A stretch of 64,000 bases of DNA from Phylloscopus collybita (taxonomy: Eukaryota > Chordata > Aves > Passeriformes > Phylloscopidae), in NCBI GenBank assembly GCA_027886175.1, contig JAJNNQ010000023.1, forward strand, positions 6,837,001 to 6,901,000, read 5' to 3'. This document shows, piece after piece, positions 47,085-58,579 of the stretch. Every line of letters begins with the position of its first letter. Positions within the stretch are counted from its first letter, which is position 1. Under the pieces are notes generated by a model. That model ran no database searches and had not been told where the DNA came from. It saw nothing but the letters and a program-made list of their open reading frames with translations. The position numbers were made by a program, and so were the translations under genes.

Positions 47085-49675
47085 TGTGCCAATGGCCCTG
47101 TGGCCAGAGCTGTGTTGTGGCTCCCTTCTCTCTCCATTCCATCCCCTCTGCCCGCTGGCAGCCCGGCTGCATGGAGGCAGGAATGCAGCTTGGGGGAACA
47201 CCAAGCCCCTCCTCCTCCCCTTGGTCTGATTTTAGGGCTTTCTGCCTTCCCTGGAGTTCCCCGAGGTGATGTGGAGCTGCTAGGGGACACAGAGGTGCCT
47301 GTGGGGATCGGTGTCCCCTGGGGGCTGTCAGATGCTGCATGGGACAAGGGCACCCCCCCTCTGGGGCTGGAGCCAGGACCTGGGGGAGGCTCTGGGGTCA
47401 CACAGGGACCGTGTTGTCCTTGGCTCCTCTTCGGAGGCTGCACAGGGCCTTGGCTGCTTGTCCAGGCAATAAATCCGATTGTCAGACGTGGTGGGTCAGT
47501 CTGTCACCTCTGCACGGCTGTGACTGCAGTGTGACCAGCCCACACAGCGCCTGGCCAGGCACCCTCAGGCTCCTGAGGGTGCTGGGACGGTCCTTGGGGC
47601 TGTGGAACCTGGAACTGGGATTCCCTCTGGGACGAACCCAGCATCACAGACCCTGTTTGTGCAGGGGATGGGGATAAACTTGGGCACTGCTTTCCTTCCT
47701 CCAACATTACTTCCTTTTTTTTTTTCTTTTTAATATTAAAGCAAGATGTTGCTGGAAAAAAATGTTCTCCCTTCCCTGTTTTTCCATCAGATTATTTTGC
47801 AGAGGAACATCTGGCAGCAGCTCACAAATGGGCTGCTCCCGCCTGTGGTGGCGGTGGTGCCGGCTCCCCGCAGCAGCCGGGGCAGCTGGCAAATGCCACC
47901 TGCCACCACGGCGCCCATCAGCCCGTGCCACTGGGTGACACCGGGGGCAGCAGGGACGGGGACCCGTCAGCATCGTGTCCCAAGTAGCCAGCAGGGAGCT
48001 GGGGAGAGGAGAAACATCTGCCACGTCTTTTATTTGAGTCCGTTCCACCCCGAGCTGCTGTTTGCTTTGGTTCGAGGGTAACGCGGAGGCTGACGGAGCC
48101 CTGGGATCAGATCCCAGCTCTGAGACGGGCTCCAGCCCCCGCAGCTGGAGCTAAGGCCGGATCCCTGTGTGGGCTCAGATCCTGAGCAGGATTTGGGAGC
48201 ATTTGGGGGGTGATTGTGCATCGAAGCTTCCCCCAGCCGAGCCTGGGCTGAGCTCTCACTGCCTCTTGCTGAGGGGCAGCCTCAGCTTTCCCCAAAACCA
48301 AACAGCACAGCCGGGAGCCATCCATCCCTTCCTTCCCTGCCACAACCCATCCTGGCGATGCAACACCGGAATTACTGCTTGGAGCCCGTGCTGGAGGATG
48401 TTAGGTGGTAACCATGGCAACGGCCAGGTTTCTCTTTCCTTGCCCTTGCCAATCACCTTGAGATGCCACCACGTCCTGGCCACCAGCCGGGCACCTCACG
48501 TCCCCTCACACAGCGGTCCCCAAGCTGTCCTGGTGTACGTGGCAGCAGGACACAGTGCTGGGGATCCCCGCCGCGGCCCAAGGACTGGATCCAGGCACCC
48601 AGCACCACCCAGGGATCCCCTGGCTGTGGCAGTGGGAGGAGGAGGGACCCCTGCCCCGTCCTGCCGCCGTGTCCCTTCCCCGCAGCCCCGGCGGAAGGAG
48701 CCCAGCGGGGCTCTCCCAGCAACATCTGCAAATGCTTATCCCTGCAGCCGGCCTGGCCCTTCCTGAAATAGCTCTCCGGGATGGCTGCCCATGCCAGCAC
48801 TGATGTAATTTGCTTTTATTTCCCTCCCGTCTGCTCCTTCCCCGCCGAGCCACGATTCCTGTCAGGCACGCTCTGCGCCGGGGGCTCTGCTGCCACAAGC
48901 CCAGCATAGCCTGGGTGATGCTCCCGGTGCTCTGGTGGGTGTGGTGCCACCAGAGAATCCTCTTGTCCCTCACCAGAGCTGGGACGAGCCTCATCTCTCC
49001 AGTGTGTGGGTGAAAATAGGGAAATCCATGTTGTCAGTGGGGGGTTGGTGCAAGTGGGGAGGGGTTGGGTGACAGCAGACCCCAAGGAGAATCCTGATGT
49101 TCCCACACCTCCAGCTGTGCCTCCAGCGCTCCAGGAGCCCTGCAGAGGGGTGATTCCCCAGTTCATGTCTCTGGGACTGTGGGGTGTCACTGGGACAGGC
49201 ACCCCGGCCGTGGGCAGCATCCCAGGGCTGGAGATGCCTTTGCTCGGCAGCTCCCGGCCCCTCTCCATGTGCGGGGGGTTAACTTGGCTACTTCCATGCA
49301 AGCAGAGACAGCCGGGCTCTGATCCAGTGTGGAGCCGGCCAGCTGGCGGCCTCCCCTTGCCTGGCTCCGGCACTCCCTGGCTCCAGCTCCGGCACAGACC
49401 TCGGGAGCAACGTGTCCGTGCAGCTCCCGCCAGCGCAGCTCCATCCATCCCTTCCCATCCCATCCCTCCCCACCGCCACCGCGGGCTCCCACCCCGGGGT
49501 CCGGCCTGTCCCTTAAACCAGAGTCACGGAGGAACGGGAATCCCGGGAGAGCATCCATGGAGGGGACACTGTGCCCCCTTGGTCCCCTCGGGGGATGCGC
49601 GGTGTCCTTGTCCCCTCGGCTCACAGGCCTGTGCCCGCTGAGACTTCGTCCCCCATCCTCCCCCCCTGCAGGAAC
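47085..49675. other. GC-rich desert segment, no gene seen
   Basis: Contains a T-rich run at about 47715-47735 and no recognisable exon. Long open frames on both strands are mutually overlapping and lack motifs. Confidence 0.5.
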
Positions 49676-49679
49676 ACAT

Positions 49680-49738
49680 GGAACCACGTCCTCAAGTAAT
49701 TGCTTCATTACGGGCTAATTACTGCAATTAGCTGAGCA
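49680..49738. promoter_or_regulatory. Short TAATTA-type cluster
   Basis: CAAGTAATTGCTTCATTACG, GGCTAATTACTGC and AATTAGCTGAG within 50 bp. Confidence 0.45.
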
Positions 49739-50449
49739 GAGCTCCTGCAAGGCGAGGCCCGTCCCTCCAGCCCCCAGCCCATGGAGGTGGCACCAGGCGT
49801 GGCCGTGGGTGCTCCACCTGGATCAGAGGGTTCCAGCTCAGCACCCTCAGGGTGCTCAGCCCCTCGGGGGCTCTGGCAGGAGCCCGGGGCTGGGTGTGTG
49901 GATCTGTGGCCATCCAGAGCTGCCTTGGCCACCCCTGTCCTGGCAGCAGCACCAGCAGTATTCCATGGGATGGGCACCAGTGGCAACCCACGGTGCTGGT
50001 CCCTGGCTGCACGTGAGGGCGGTGACATCCAGCACCAGGGGATTGCTGCTCCCTCGTGACCTTTAATGGCTTTTCCCATCTGCCTGGCTCCTGGCACTGG
50101 TGCAGGAGCCCACGGTGGCTTTGTGCTCCAGGTTCACCTTTAATCCTTCCCCTGGACCTTCTGGACACACCGGAGATGGTGAGCAGAGGCAGCTCCAGCT
50201 GTGGGCACTCTAGAGCTCCTGGGGTGGTCACTGCCACCACCCAAAGCCACTGCAGGAGATGGGGAGCAGCAGGCGCAGGGCTGATTGTCCCCATCTGTCC
50301 CCCAGAGTGGGGAAAGCTGTGACAAGCAGCACGCACAGAGCCCTCATCATCCTCCACTGTGACCCCGGTGTTGTCACTGTCCTGGTGCCACTGTGAGCCC
50401 TGGCAGTGCCAGGACAGCCGTGCCCCGTGCCAGCGGTTCTGCTCAGCTC

Positions 50450-50590
50450 TGCTGTCGTTGTCACGGCTGCACTTATGAATAAATGAAGTGCGAGCAAAGC
50501 GTCTGCCTAATGGCATGGTGACAAATGTGTACCAAAACCGGAGGGAAAAGGGAACGATTTGAGGAATTCAATTATTTAACTGAAGCTTGT
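50450..50590. promoter_or_regulatory. Candidate conserved non-coding element with AATGAAGTGCGA
   Basis: CACTTATGAATAAATG, then AATGAAGTGCGA at 50482-50493, then GCCTAATGGCATGG and GAATTCAATTATTTAACTG. It shares its 12-mer with 29145-29156. Confidence 0.5.
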
Positions 50591-50599
50591 TACTGCCAT

Positions 50600-52365
50600 T
50601 GCACTGGGGACCCTCCTCCAGCACGGCCCTGGCTCTAGCAGCGGGTGGCACGGAGTGTCCTGGGGTGCTGGGGGGGGGTGTTGTGGGCCACAGCTCCCTG
50701 GGGTTGGGGACACAGAGAACGGGGGCTCTGCAGGAGCTGGCAGCAGTGGGAGGGATTCATTGGCACCTCAGGAGATGCAGATGGACTCGAACTCTCTCAT
50801 GCTCATTTTAATTCCTGAGGCTGGACACGGCACAGGGTCTCGTCCTGCTCGGTCAGGACCTCGTGGATCCAGCCCTGGTGATGCCACAGTCTAATGTCAC
50901 ATGAGACAGGGACTCACAGAGAGGGACTGGCACCTAAAATGGATTTAAATCAGTCCCACTGTCCCCACCAGTGCCCAGGGATGTGTGTCCCCATGGCCTG
51001 GCCATGGTCACGTCAGCGTGGCACAGGGGACAAGGGGCACCAGCTGCCTGTCCCTGCTGCCTGGAGCTGGAGGCTGGAAAGGTCCATTCCTCCCTTTCGA
51101 GGTCATGGAGACCTCAAGCTCCAGCCTGCACCACAGCCAGCGCTCCCTCCCCGCGGCTGTGGGGCTGTGCCATGTCCTTGGCCGCGGGTGCCAGCAGCCG
51201 AGGCCAGCACGGATCAGTGCCCACGCCCCTCCCCAGGCAGCTGGCGGTGGCGGATCCTGGCAGGGGGCAGGAGCGTGTGGATGTGGGCAGGCTCTGGCAG
51301 GGGCTGTGGGCTCAGGGGGCAGCTCCCCGTGCACGCCCCGCCGCTGCCTGGGGACAGCTCGCTCCGAGCTCCATATGCTGGAGGAGATGAGCTTTATCCA
51401 CCTCCAGCCTCCTCTGGCTGCAGCCCAGGCTCAGGCTGGAACAGGGATACTGGGCTCTGGCTCAGCATCCCTCCATCTCTCCTTTCCCTCCCTGCAGCTC
51501 CGTGGGGCGGGAGCAGACCTGGCTGAGCACCCGTGGGACACCGGCGTCCCCTGCTCGACTACTCGGTCACAAAATCCATGCCGAGCATCCTCCACCGCCA
51601 AATCCGCACCGGTCCGTGCATCCAAATCTGCACCGTGCCCAGCCACTCTGCGGTGACAGCCCAGCCCAGCACCCAGGGGACACCGGTGTGAGCATTCAGG
51701 GCCCTTTTGCCAAAGGGGCTCCCGGCACCGCTGCCCCAGCCCTGCCAGCAGCCCGGACGCTCTCTGGAATTCTCAGCCCTGACAGCAGCCAGAAGGAAGC
51801 TGCTGTTTGCCAGGGACACAGAGCTTGGCAGCTCCCGCTGGGCTGCAGGCAGTGCCAAGCCGGGGAGCCGCGCCTGGGAACAAGCCCCGGTTCATCCCCA
51901 GCGCCGGGGAAAGTCGCGGCTTTGGAGCAGGAACCGCTGCGTCCTGCGGAGGAGGAGGAGCAGGATTGGTGCCGGGATGTGCGTGCCTGGGCACCCCCTT
52001 CTCCAGCACGGAAATCCCTAATCCTCCCGCGGGTTAGGGTCCAGCTCGGAGTCCCTCTGTCCCAACCCTCCCTCCTCGGGGTCCCTGCGGAGCCGCAGCC
52101 AGCGGGTGGCTGTTTGGAGAGGAGAAAAATCGCGCATCAATCCCAGCGGGAGCAGGGGCGGTGATTTAGGGGACCGGTCACCGGCGGAGCTGATGATGAG
52201 CTGCGAATGGAGGGGAGAGAAATCAGGCTGTGACACAAAGTGGCATCTGCTCGCACGGAGTCGCCCGCCCCGGGGAGGGGATAAATCCCTGTCGGCACGT
52301 TCCTGCTCTCCGGAGAGATGGATTTGGAAGGGAGGCTTGGGTGTGAGTTATTGGCTGAGGAGAAC
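50600..52365. other. GC-rich desert segment, no gene seen
   Basis: No exon, repeat family or RNA gene was recognised. A moderately AT-richer patch around 52120-52240 may be regulatory. Confidence 0.45.
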
Positions 52366-52369
52366 TTGT

Positions 52370-52530
52370 GCCAGCTGGCAGGGGACCCCAAGGATGATGG
52401 CACTCCGGTGTGGGACAGCAGGGATGGCAGGGGTCTGGTGTGGGACCCTAGGGATGGCAGGATTCTATCACAGGACCCCAGGGGTGCTGGGTCTCCAGTG
52501 TGGGACCCCAGAGATCCCAGGTATCCGGTG
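52370..52530. repeat. 30-bp tandem repeat
   Basis: About five copies of a unit near CTCCAGTGTGGGACCCCAGG plus GATGGCAGGA. Period 30 keeps a frame open. Confidence 0.85.
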
Positions 52531-53939
52531 TGAGATCTTTGCACCACACAGTCCCTCCTCTCCCTCCCAGCCCTTCCAGCTTCTTTAACTCTCATTTCCA
52601 AACAGGCCAAGGCGAGGAAGGAGGAGGAAAAGGGGACTCTGCAGCCAGGGGTTTCATTCCTGCACATTTCTTCCCTGTGTGCCAGATGGGCAGAAGGAAA
52701 TGATCCATGATTCTTTATCTGGGAGTGCTACAGTGGGGCAGAGCCATCTTATACCAGTGATTCCAGCTCCAGGGTGGGGGGTTGGGGGTGTACCCCAGTC
52801 CTCTGGCTCAGAAATGGGGTCACAACCTCTCTTCCTTCCCCTCTCTCCCAAGCCACCCCCATCCCCGTGCCCTGTCTCTCACCTCCCCCAGCCCGACAAA
52901 TGCTTTACAGGCAGATGATGTACGACTTGCTTGCTCATCTAAGTTTTCCTTTAAATGAGGGTTTTTTTTTTGGAACGGCCTCACAAATCGATCCCCTGTC
53001 ACCCATCCTCTGCTCCTGCTGTGGGTAATGGCAGGGAAATGGATCCCTGGGTCCTTGGGAGGAGCAGGGGCTCTTCCCTGCGTGTGTCCAGAGCCTCCCC
53101 GTGCACGTGTGCCGGGGGTTGTGGCACACGTGGCTGCACATCAGGGTTTCGGAGTGTGCACCCTGGCTCGGGCTGTATATCTGGGTGTGCAGAGCTTTAT
53201 GACAACTGAAATGGAAAAGACAATTGGATGTCAAAACCTATCCCAGGAACCCATTTATACCCACTGACTTTTATGGGATTCCCACTGATTGATTCAAGCA
53301 CCATAAAACTTCCCACAGCAGCTCCCAGCCCTCCCAGCCTCGGCTCTGCAGGGATGGGATTGACTCCTCTGCCTCTGTCCGGCATTCCTGGGGCTGCAGC
53401 TTCTTCCCAGCTCCTTGTGGGAGAAATTCCAGATCAGGGATGCAGCCACCCAGCCATCCTGCTGGAGCAGGATGGGGCTGGAGGCCACAGCTCAATCCTG
53501 CACATTTTCCTTGGGGAAATCCCTCCTATGCCTCAGTTTTCCATTCCCTTTTTCTCCTCTCAGAGGTGAACTTCACACTCCACTGATGGTCTCCAAGTGA
53601 CAGCCCTCAGTGCCACCAAGGCAGGAGCTGGGATGCTCCACGCTGTCCCCAGTGGGACAATCCATCACCATCACATGGCACTGGCACTGCCCTCGTGTGC
53701 CACGGGCAGCTGGTGGCTCCAGGAAGCCAAAATTCCATGTGTGGACACAACTCACCACCCCCTAAAATCAGGCAAGGCTCTGGAATCCTCCAGAGAATGG
53801 GGCAGGGACAGGGGGCTCTGCTCACCCAAACCCCCATTTCCCTTTTCCACAAATCCTAAGCAGACCTGCCAAACTCCCTATTTTTTTCCCTTTATTCCTC
53901 CAAATCCTAAGCAGACTGCAGAAATGAACCACTTCTGGA

Positions 53940-54045
53940 TAAAAAGGAACGGAACATTTCCAGCTGGAAGGGACCTACAGGGATCACCCCCAAACTGGCC
54001 TAAGCAGAGGATGTCCAAGGAACCTGTGCCAAGCAAGGCCTTCCC
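53940..54045 (-). mobile_element. CR1 LINE fragment
   Basis: The plus strand reads TTCCAGCTGGAAGGGACCTA, CAGGGATCACCCCCAAACTG and GATGTCCAAGGAACCTGTGC, matching the reverse complement of a CR1 3' end of a different subfamily from those at 23.7 and 31.5 kb. Confidence 0.65.
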
Positions 54046-54909
54046 TGAGCTCCCAAAAATAAAATATTTCCATGTCAGAAAGCTTTAAAAAAGGAAATGG
54101 GAACCATAATGGAAAAGATGAGGAAAAAGGGGAAGAATTTTGAATGTTAGATAGAGAAAAAGCAGTGAAAAGAAGGTTCTGGTGGGAGAAGGAGTGGGAA
54201 GGATGGGGGGATGTCCCCAGGGAGGGCACAGCAGGGGGTGGAGCAGGTCACCAGTGTCACCAGGAGCCATCGGTGACTCGGCACAGCCTGCGGGGCTCCG
54301 GCGGCCCCCACGTGTCCCGGAGGAAGGTGAGGGGGAGCCCTTCCCCAGCACCCCCGGAGCTGTTGGCACGGGTGGGAGCGGCTCAGCCGCCCCCCAGCGC
54401 TCTCCTTCCCATGGCTGAGCACGCTGACCTTTCCCTGCGCTTCCCGGCGCTTCCCAGCTTTCCTGCCGGCTGCTGGATGCGCTGGGAGCTGGGGGGAGGC
54501 GGCAGCCGAGCAGCCCCGTCCCCGTCCCCGTCCCCCTTCCAGCCCCCCCTCCCCAGCACTCACCCAGCACCTCCTCACATGGACACCTCCGGGTGTGCGC
54601 GGAGAGCTTGGACACAATCAGGGCACGAGAATTACAGCACAGGGACAGGCAGTGGGCGGCTGGCAGAGTGTCCCCCGTGCGTGCCTGTGACAGCACGGAG
54701 TGATGGTGGCAGCTGAGGGTGACAGGCAGAGCCTGGTCCTCCGAATCCCCTGAGAGGACGGGGGCACTGCCAGGACCTCCAAGCTTTGTACTGGGAAGGT
54801 TCGGTGTAGGTTCCTGCCACAGTTCCAGGGAGGGGGTGAGGCAGTGCCCGGTGTGGGTGCAGCTCTTGCACGGCCATGGCACTGCCACGGTGACACTGCT
54901 GCGTTTGGT

Positions 54910-55595
54910 GTCACCGCTGCATGGCTGCTGTGTCACAGCTGCAGTCCCATTTGGTCACCACCACACTGCTGTGCTGCCGTCATTGTGCCACCGTGGTGTC
55001 ACCGCTGCGTTGCCATTGTCTGACCATTCTGTCACCGTTGCATTGCCATGAGATTGTCATTGTGTCACCATTGCATTGCCATTGTGCCACCGTTGTGTCA
55101 CTGTCGCATTGCCGTGACATGGTGGTTGTATCACCATTGCATTGCCATTGTGTCACCGTTGGGTCACTGTTGTATTGCCATTGTGTGACCATCGTGTCAC
55201 CATTGCATTGCCATTGTGTCACCATTCTGTCACTGTCGCATTGCCATGACGTGGTGGTTGTATCACCATTGCCTTGCCATTGTGTCACCGTTGGGTCACC
55301 ATTGCGTTGCCATTGTGTGACCATCGTGTCACCATCACATTGTCATTGTGTCACCATCACACTGTCATTGTGTCACCATCACACTATCATCGGGTCACCA
55401 TTCTGTCACTGTCGCATTGCTGTGAAGTCATGGTTGTATCACCATTATGCCTTTGTGTCACCGTTGCGTTGCCATTGTGTGACCATCATCTCACCATCAC
55501 ATCACCATCACATTGTCATTGTGCCACCATTACATTGTCGTTGTGCCACTATTGTGGCACTGTTGTGTCACTACTGCACTGCTACATCAGTGGAG
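54910..55595. repeat. Large GTGTCACCATTGCATTGCCATT minisatellite
   Basis: About 680 bp of irregular 15-22-bp units (GTGTCACCATTGCATTGCCA, TTGTGTCACCGTTG, CATCACACTGTCATT), with a higher-order repeat of about 120-130 bp around the TGCCATGACGTGGTGGTTG block (copies near 55110 and 55240). Open frames of 114-316 codons over it are spurious. Confidence 0.95.
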
Positions 55596-55611
55596 TACCA
55601 TCACCACCAAT

Positions 55612-55706
55612 CCTGCCTCTCCCATCCCTCTCCCATCCCTCTCCCATCCCTCTCCCATCCCTCTCCCATCTCTCTCCCATCCCTCTCTCATCCCTCTCCC
55701 ATCCCA
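55612..55706. repeat. 11-bp tandem repeat
   Basis: About eight copies of ATCCCTCTCCC, directly after the previous minisatellite. Confidence 0.95.
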
Positions 55707-55954
55707 CCACCCTTCCCACATCCTGCCCTCCCCAGAGCACCCCAGTTTGTCCCAGTGCCTCCCACCCCGAGGTCACCTCCTGCTGGCTTTTCCCTGATGC
55801 ACCAAATCCCGGTGCCTGCGGGGCTGCTCCGCCCCCATCCCGAACTCGGGAAGCCGAGGGAGCCTGGCTGAGCTGCTGGCACAGCGTGTCCTGGGAAGGG
55901 CAGCACGCAGCGCTCCCTGCTCCCGCCTGCTCCCACCCCTCGGATGAAAGCACT

Positions 55955-56155
55955 GCTCCTGGAATAAAGGATTTCAGAACCCGCTGTGCCTGTGTGGATA
56001 GAAACTCATTTGTTTAATAGGCAGCAGTTTGGCTTTGTCATGTTCATTTAGTTTTTAATGACGCACAGTTGTGCCAATATTGATTTTAGCTTATAGGGAC
56101 TCAAAAAATTTACTATCTGGAATTATCTGAAATGTAGCTGTTTTATCCAGTGGGC
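55955..56155. promoter_or_regulatory. AT-rich candidate conserved non-coding element
   Basis: CATTTGTTTAATAGGC, CATTTAGTTTTTAATGACG, CCAATATTGATTTTAGC, AAAATTTACTATC and GGAATTATCTG lie in 200 bp of unique sequence. Confidence 0.5.
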
Positions 56156-57009
56156 AGCAAGACGGATCTTTCCCAGCCTTGCTCCCAGGAAGGTGGTGGC
56201 ACAACCCAGTTGGGAAGGGCTCCATGTCATCCCTGTCCCCACCTCACCCATGGTATGGCTAGGCTGGACCTCATCCAGGGAAACTGAGGCACCAGTGTGG
56301 TGCCCCCAGGTCTTGCCTGTGAGGCTGTGCTGGGGATTTGCTGCAGCTGTTGTGTCTTTCCCCCTGTATCCCACAGGGATGTTTGCTGTGGGAAGGAATG
56401 TGCTGGGACAGCCGTGCCAGGGCTCAGCCCTGCCCCTTCACCCCCCACACAACAGCCTCGTCCTTTGCCAGTGGTTAAGGAGCCAACAGCTCTCAGGGGT
56501 GACAGGAGACAGCAAATCCCATCCACAGCCCCTTGGAAGCAGAATTCCTCAGTGGGAGCCAGCCAGAATCCATTTCCTGAGTGTCTCCGCGCTCCCTGAG
56601 GTGACACAGGGCGATGTTCGGGGTGTGGTGACCCCAGAGCAGCCGGGGTCCCCAGGGGGAGCAGAGCTGAGCTGGCTGGAACAGCAGATCCAGCAGGATG
56701 GGTGGGCTTGGCATGGGGAGGGGCTGGGCAGGGGCTGGGCAGGGACCCTCCCCTCCTGCCTGGTGCCCCCACAGCCCAATCCCAACCCAATTATGGGATA
56801 ATTCACTTTGAGGTTTGGCTGCTGCTGATGGGATTGATTGAGGAGCTGGTAATTACATCTCCCTAAAAGGCCCCTGGGGCTCTGTGGGAAGGCAAGTGGG
56901 GAAGGGAAGGACTGATTTTTATGGGGGGACAGATTTGGGGAGCCTGCCAGAGCCACATGTCCTTCTCACCGTGCCCACTCCCCTGGCAGGCAGGGATGTC
57001 TTGCCGCAG

Positions 57010-57100
57010 CCTGAGCTCGGTGTCATCCATTATGCAGGTCTGTAAATATATTATTTACTATTTCCCCGATTTTCACTCATTATTTATCACCTGCAGGCAG
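57010..57100. promoter_or_regulatory. Candidate element B of an inverted related pair
   Basis: CATCCATTATGCAGG, TCTGTAAATATATTATTTA and CTCATTATTTATCACC. It matches the reverse complement of 40194-40252 without gaps over about 55 bp, with the two ends of the match much better conserved than the middle. Confidence 0.5.
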
Positions 57101-57779
57101 GGCGGGAGCCCCCAGGCACGATCCTGTCCCACTGTCAGGGACAGGGCACCTCCTTTCCCTCGGCTGCAGAAGAGGGAGTTGGGAAGGTACAGGCTGGGGG
57201 CTCCAGGTACCCCCTGAGCACACCTGGAGGAGTTCCAGCTGCAGGTGGGTTAAATCTCCTGCCTCAATGCAGAGCAGAGTTAGGATGCTGGCTCTCTGCA
57301 GCTGCTCTGGGATGCCCACCCTGTGCCAGGCAAGGAAATGCTGGAGCTGGCCCTTTCCAGGAGGGATGAGCCACAAGTGATGCCCTTTGGGGACTGGTAA
57401 GGTGGGTTTGGGGCTCTGATCCTTTTGTAGGGTTCTGTTGGCAGGAACCCCAAATAATGGGGTTTGAAAAGTGCCCAGAGCTGCTGTGGGCACCCACAGA
57501 TCTGTGAGTGCTTCAGGTGGTGATGGCAAGGTCGGGGTGCTGGGAGTGTGACAACACATGTGACATCTCCCAAAAATTGATCTGGTCTCCCCCAAAAGAC
57601 TTTTTGGGTCTGGATTGTCCAACAAAACCCCATTTCCTCGAGCTTTGCATGTGGGAATCAGGGATGGGGTTACTGTAGACACTCTGGCTGAGGGGAGGGG
57701 GGTTGCGGGGGGGGACTCTGGCACCCCCAGCCTGGCACTGAGGGTCAGCAGTGGGTGCCTGGAAAACCTCAGCTTCTGG

Positions 57780-57960
57780 AAGCATATGATTAAGTGAGAG
57801 CCTTGGATGCAGCCCCCAGCAAACCTGGCTGGTCCCCAGCTGCTGCTCCCGAGGAAGGCTCAAAAGGTGGCCTTTAAATGTTAAGAAATCATGTTAAAAT
57901 GAGCCAGAGCCTTAGTTTAAATTTTTAATCTCCTGATTTAAAAACTCAGCCTTGAGGTCT
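57780..57960. promoter_or_regulatory. Candidate conserved non-coding element
   Basis: CATATGATTAAGTGAG, CTTTAAATGTTAAG, CATGTTAAAATGAG, TTAAATTTTTAATCTCC and GATTTAAAAACTC. Function is inferred. Confidence 0.4.
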
Positions 57961-58474
57961 GGGCTGTTGGTGGGGGCTGCTGCTGCTGAGTGGGTGTCTC
58001 TGTGCTGGTGGTCCTGGGCTGTGGGGTCAGCTCTGGAAATGGGGGTTGCACCTTTGCCCTCCTGCTGCTGAGTGGAGCCAGCTTTTCCCATGGCTCATCC
58101 TGGGGCTTCTCTCGACTCTTTCCAGCCTGCAGGAAAAGGAAAAACTTGGCTTTGCAGGGCTGTGGAGGAGCAGTTTGTGTGTCTGGGGCTGGGGGGTCCT
58201 GGTTCCATGGTTCCAGTGTTAGAAATGTTTCTTGCCCCCAACACTTGCAGCCTTGGAGATGCTCTGGAGAAGGATTCACCAATGTGAACCCCTAGCTGAG
58301 GAAGGGAGGGTCTGCAGCAGCAGGACTGGTGTTTTCCCCGCCCTCAGCCCCTCTCACACAAGGATCCAGGTGGGAACCCCCACATCCTGCTTGGTGTGGG
58401 GGGGAGAGGCCCCCCCTGCGGTGGGAGCAGCTCTTGCCACGCTGCCCTGAGCTCCCCAAGAGCCGCCCACGCTG

Positions 58475-58575
58475 TGGGGAGGAGCATAAAAGCTTTGGAT
58501 GGAGCAAAGGCTCCGGCTCCGCCCGCCTCCCTGGCTGCTGGGATTGGTGCTCTCCACCTGGGGAAGGTGAGGAGC
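58475..58575 (+). promoter_or_regulatory. Possible TATA promoter with short first exon and donor
   Basis: GAGCATAAAAGC places a TATA-like CATAAAAG at 58485-58492, below a GC-box-like CCGCCCAC at 58463. About 75 bp downstream, GGGAAG|GTGAGG at 58567 is a good donor. This could be an alternative upstream first exon for SDK2 or a lncRNA start; there is no transcript evidence. Confidence 0.25.
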
Positions 58576-58579
58576 TGTC

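Noticed and set aside
54921..55871. 316-codon His/Cys-rich frame
   Set aside because: Translation of the GTGTCACCATTGCATT minisatellite; the apparent Cys-His pattern is periodic repeat code and does not show zinc-finger spacing.
40194..57100. Similar short peptides (QVCKYIIY...LFI) in frames at 40.2 and 57.0 kb
   Set aside because: The peptide similarity follows from the DNA similarity of the paired AT-rich elements; the frames have no start context, splice structure or coding-type substitution pattern that can be shown here, so a non-coding element is the simpler reading.
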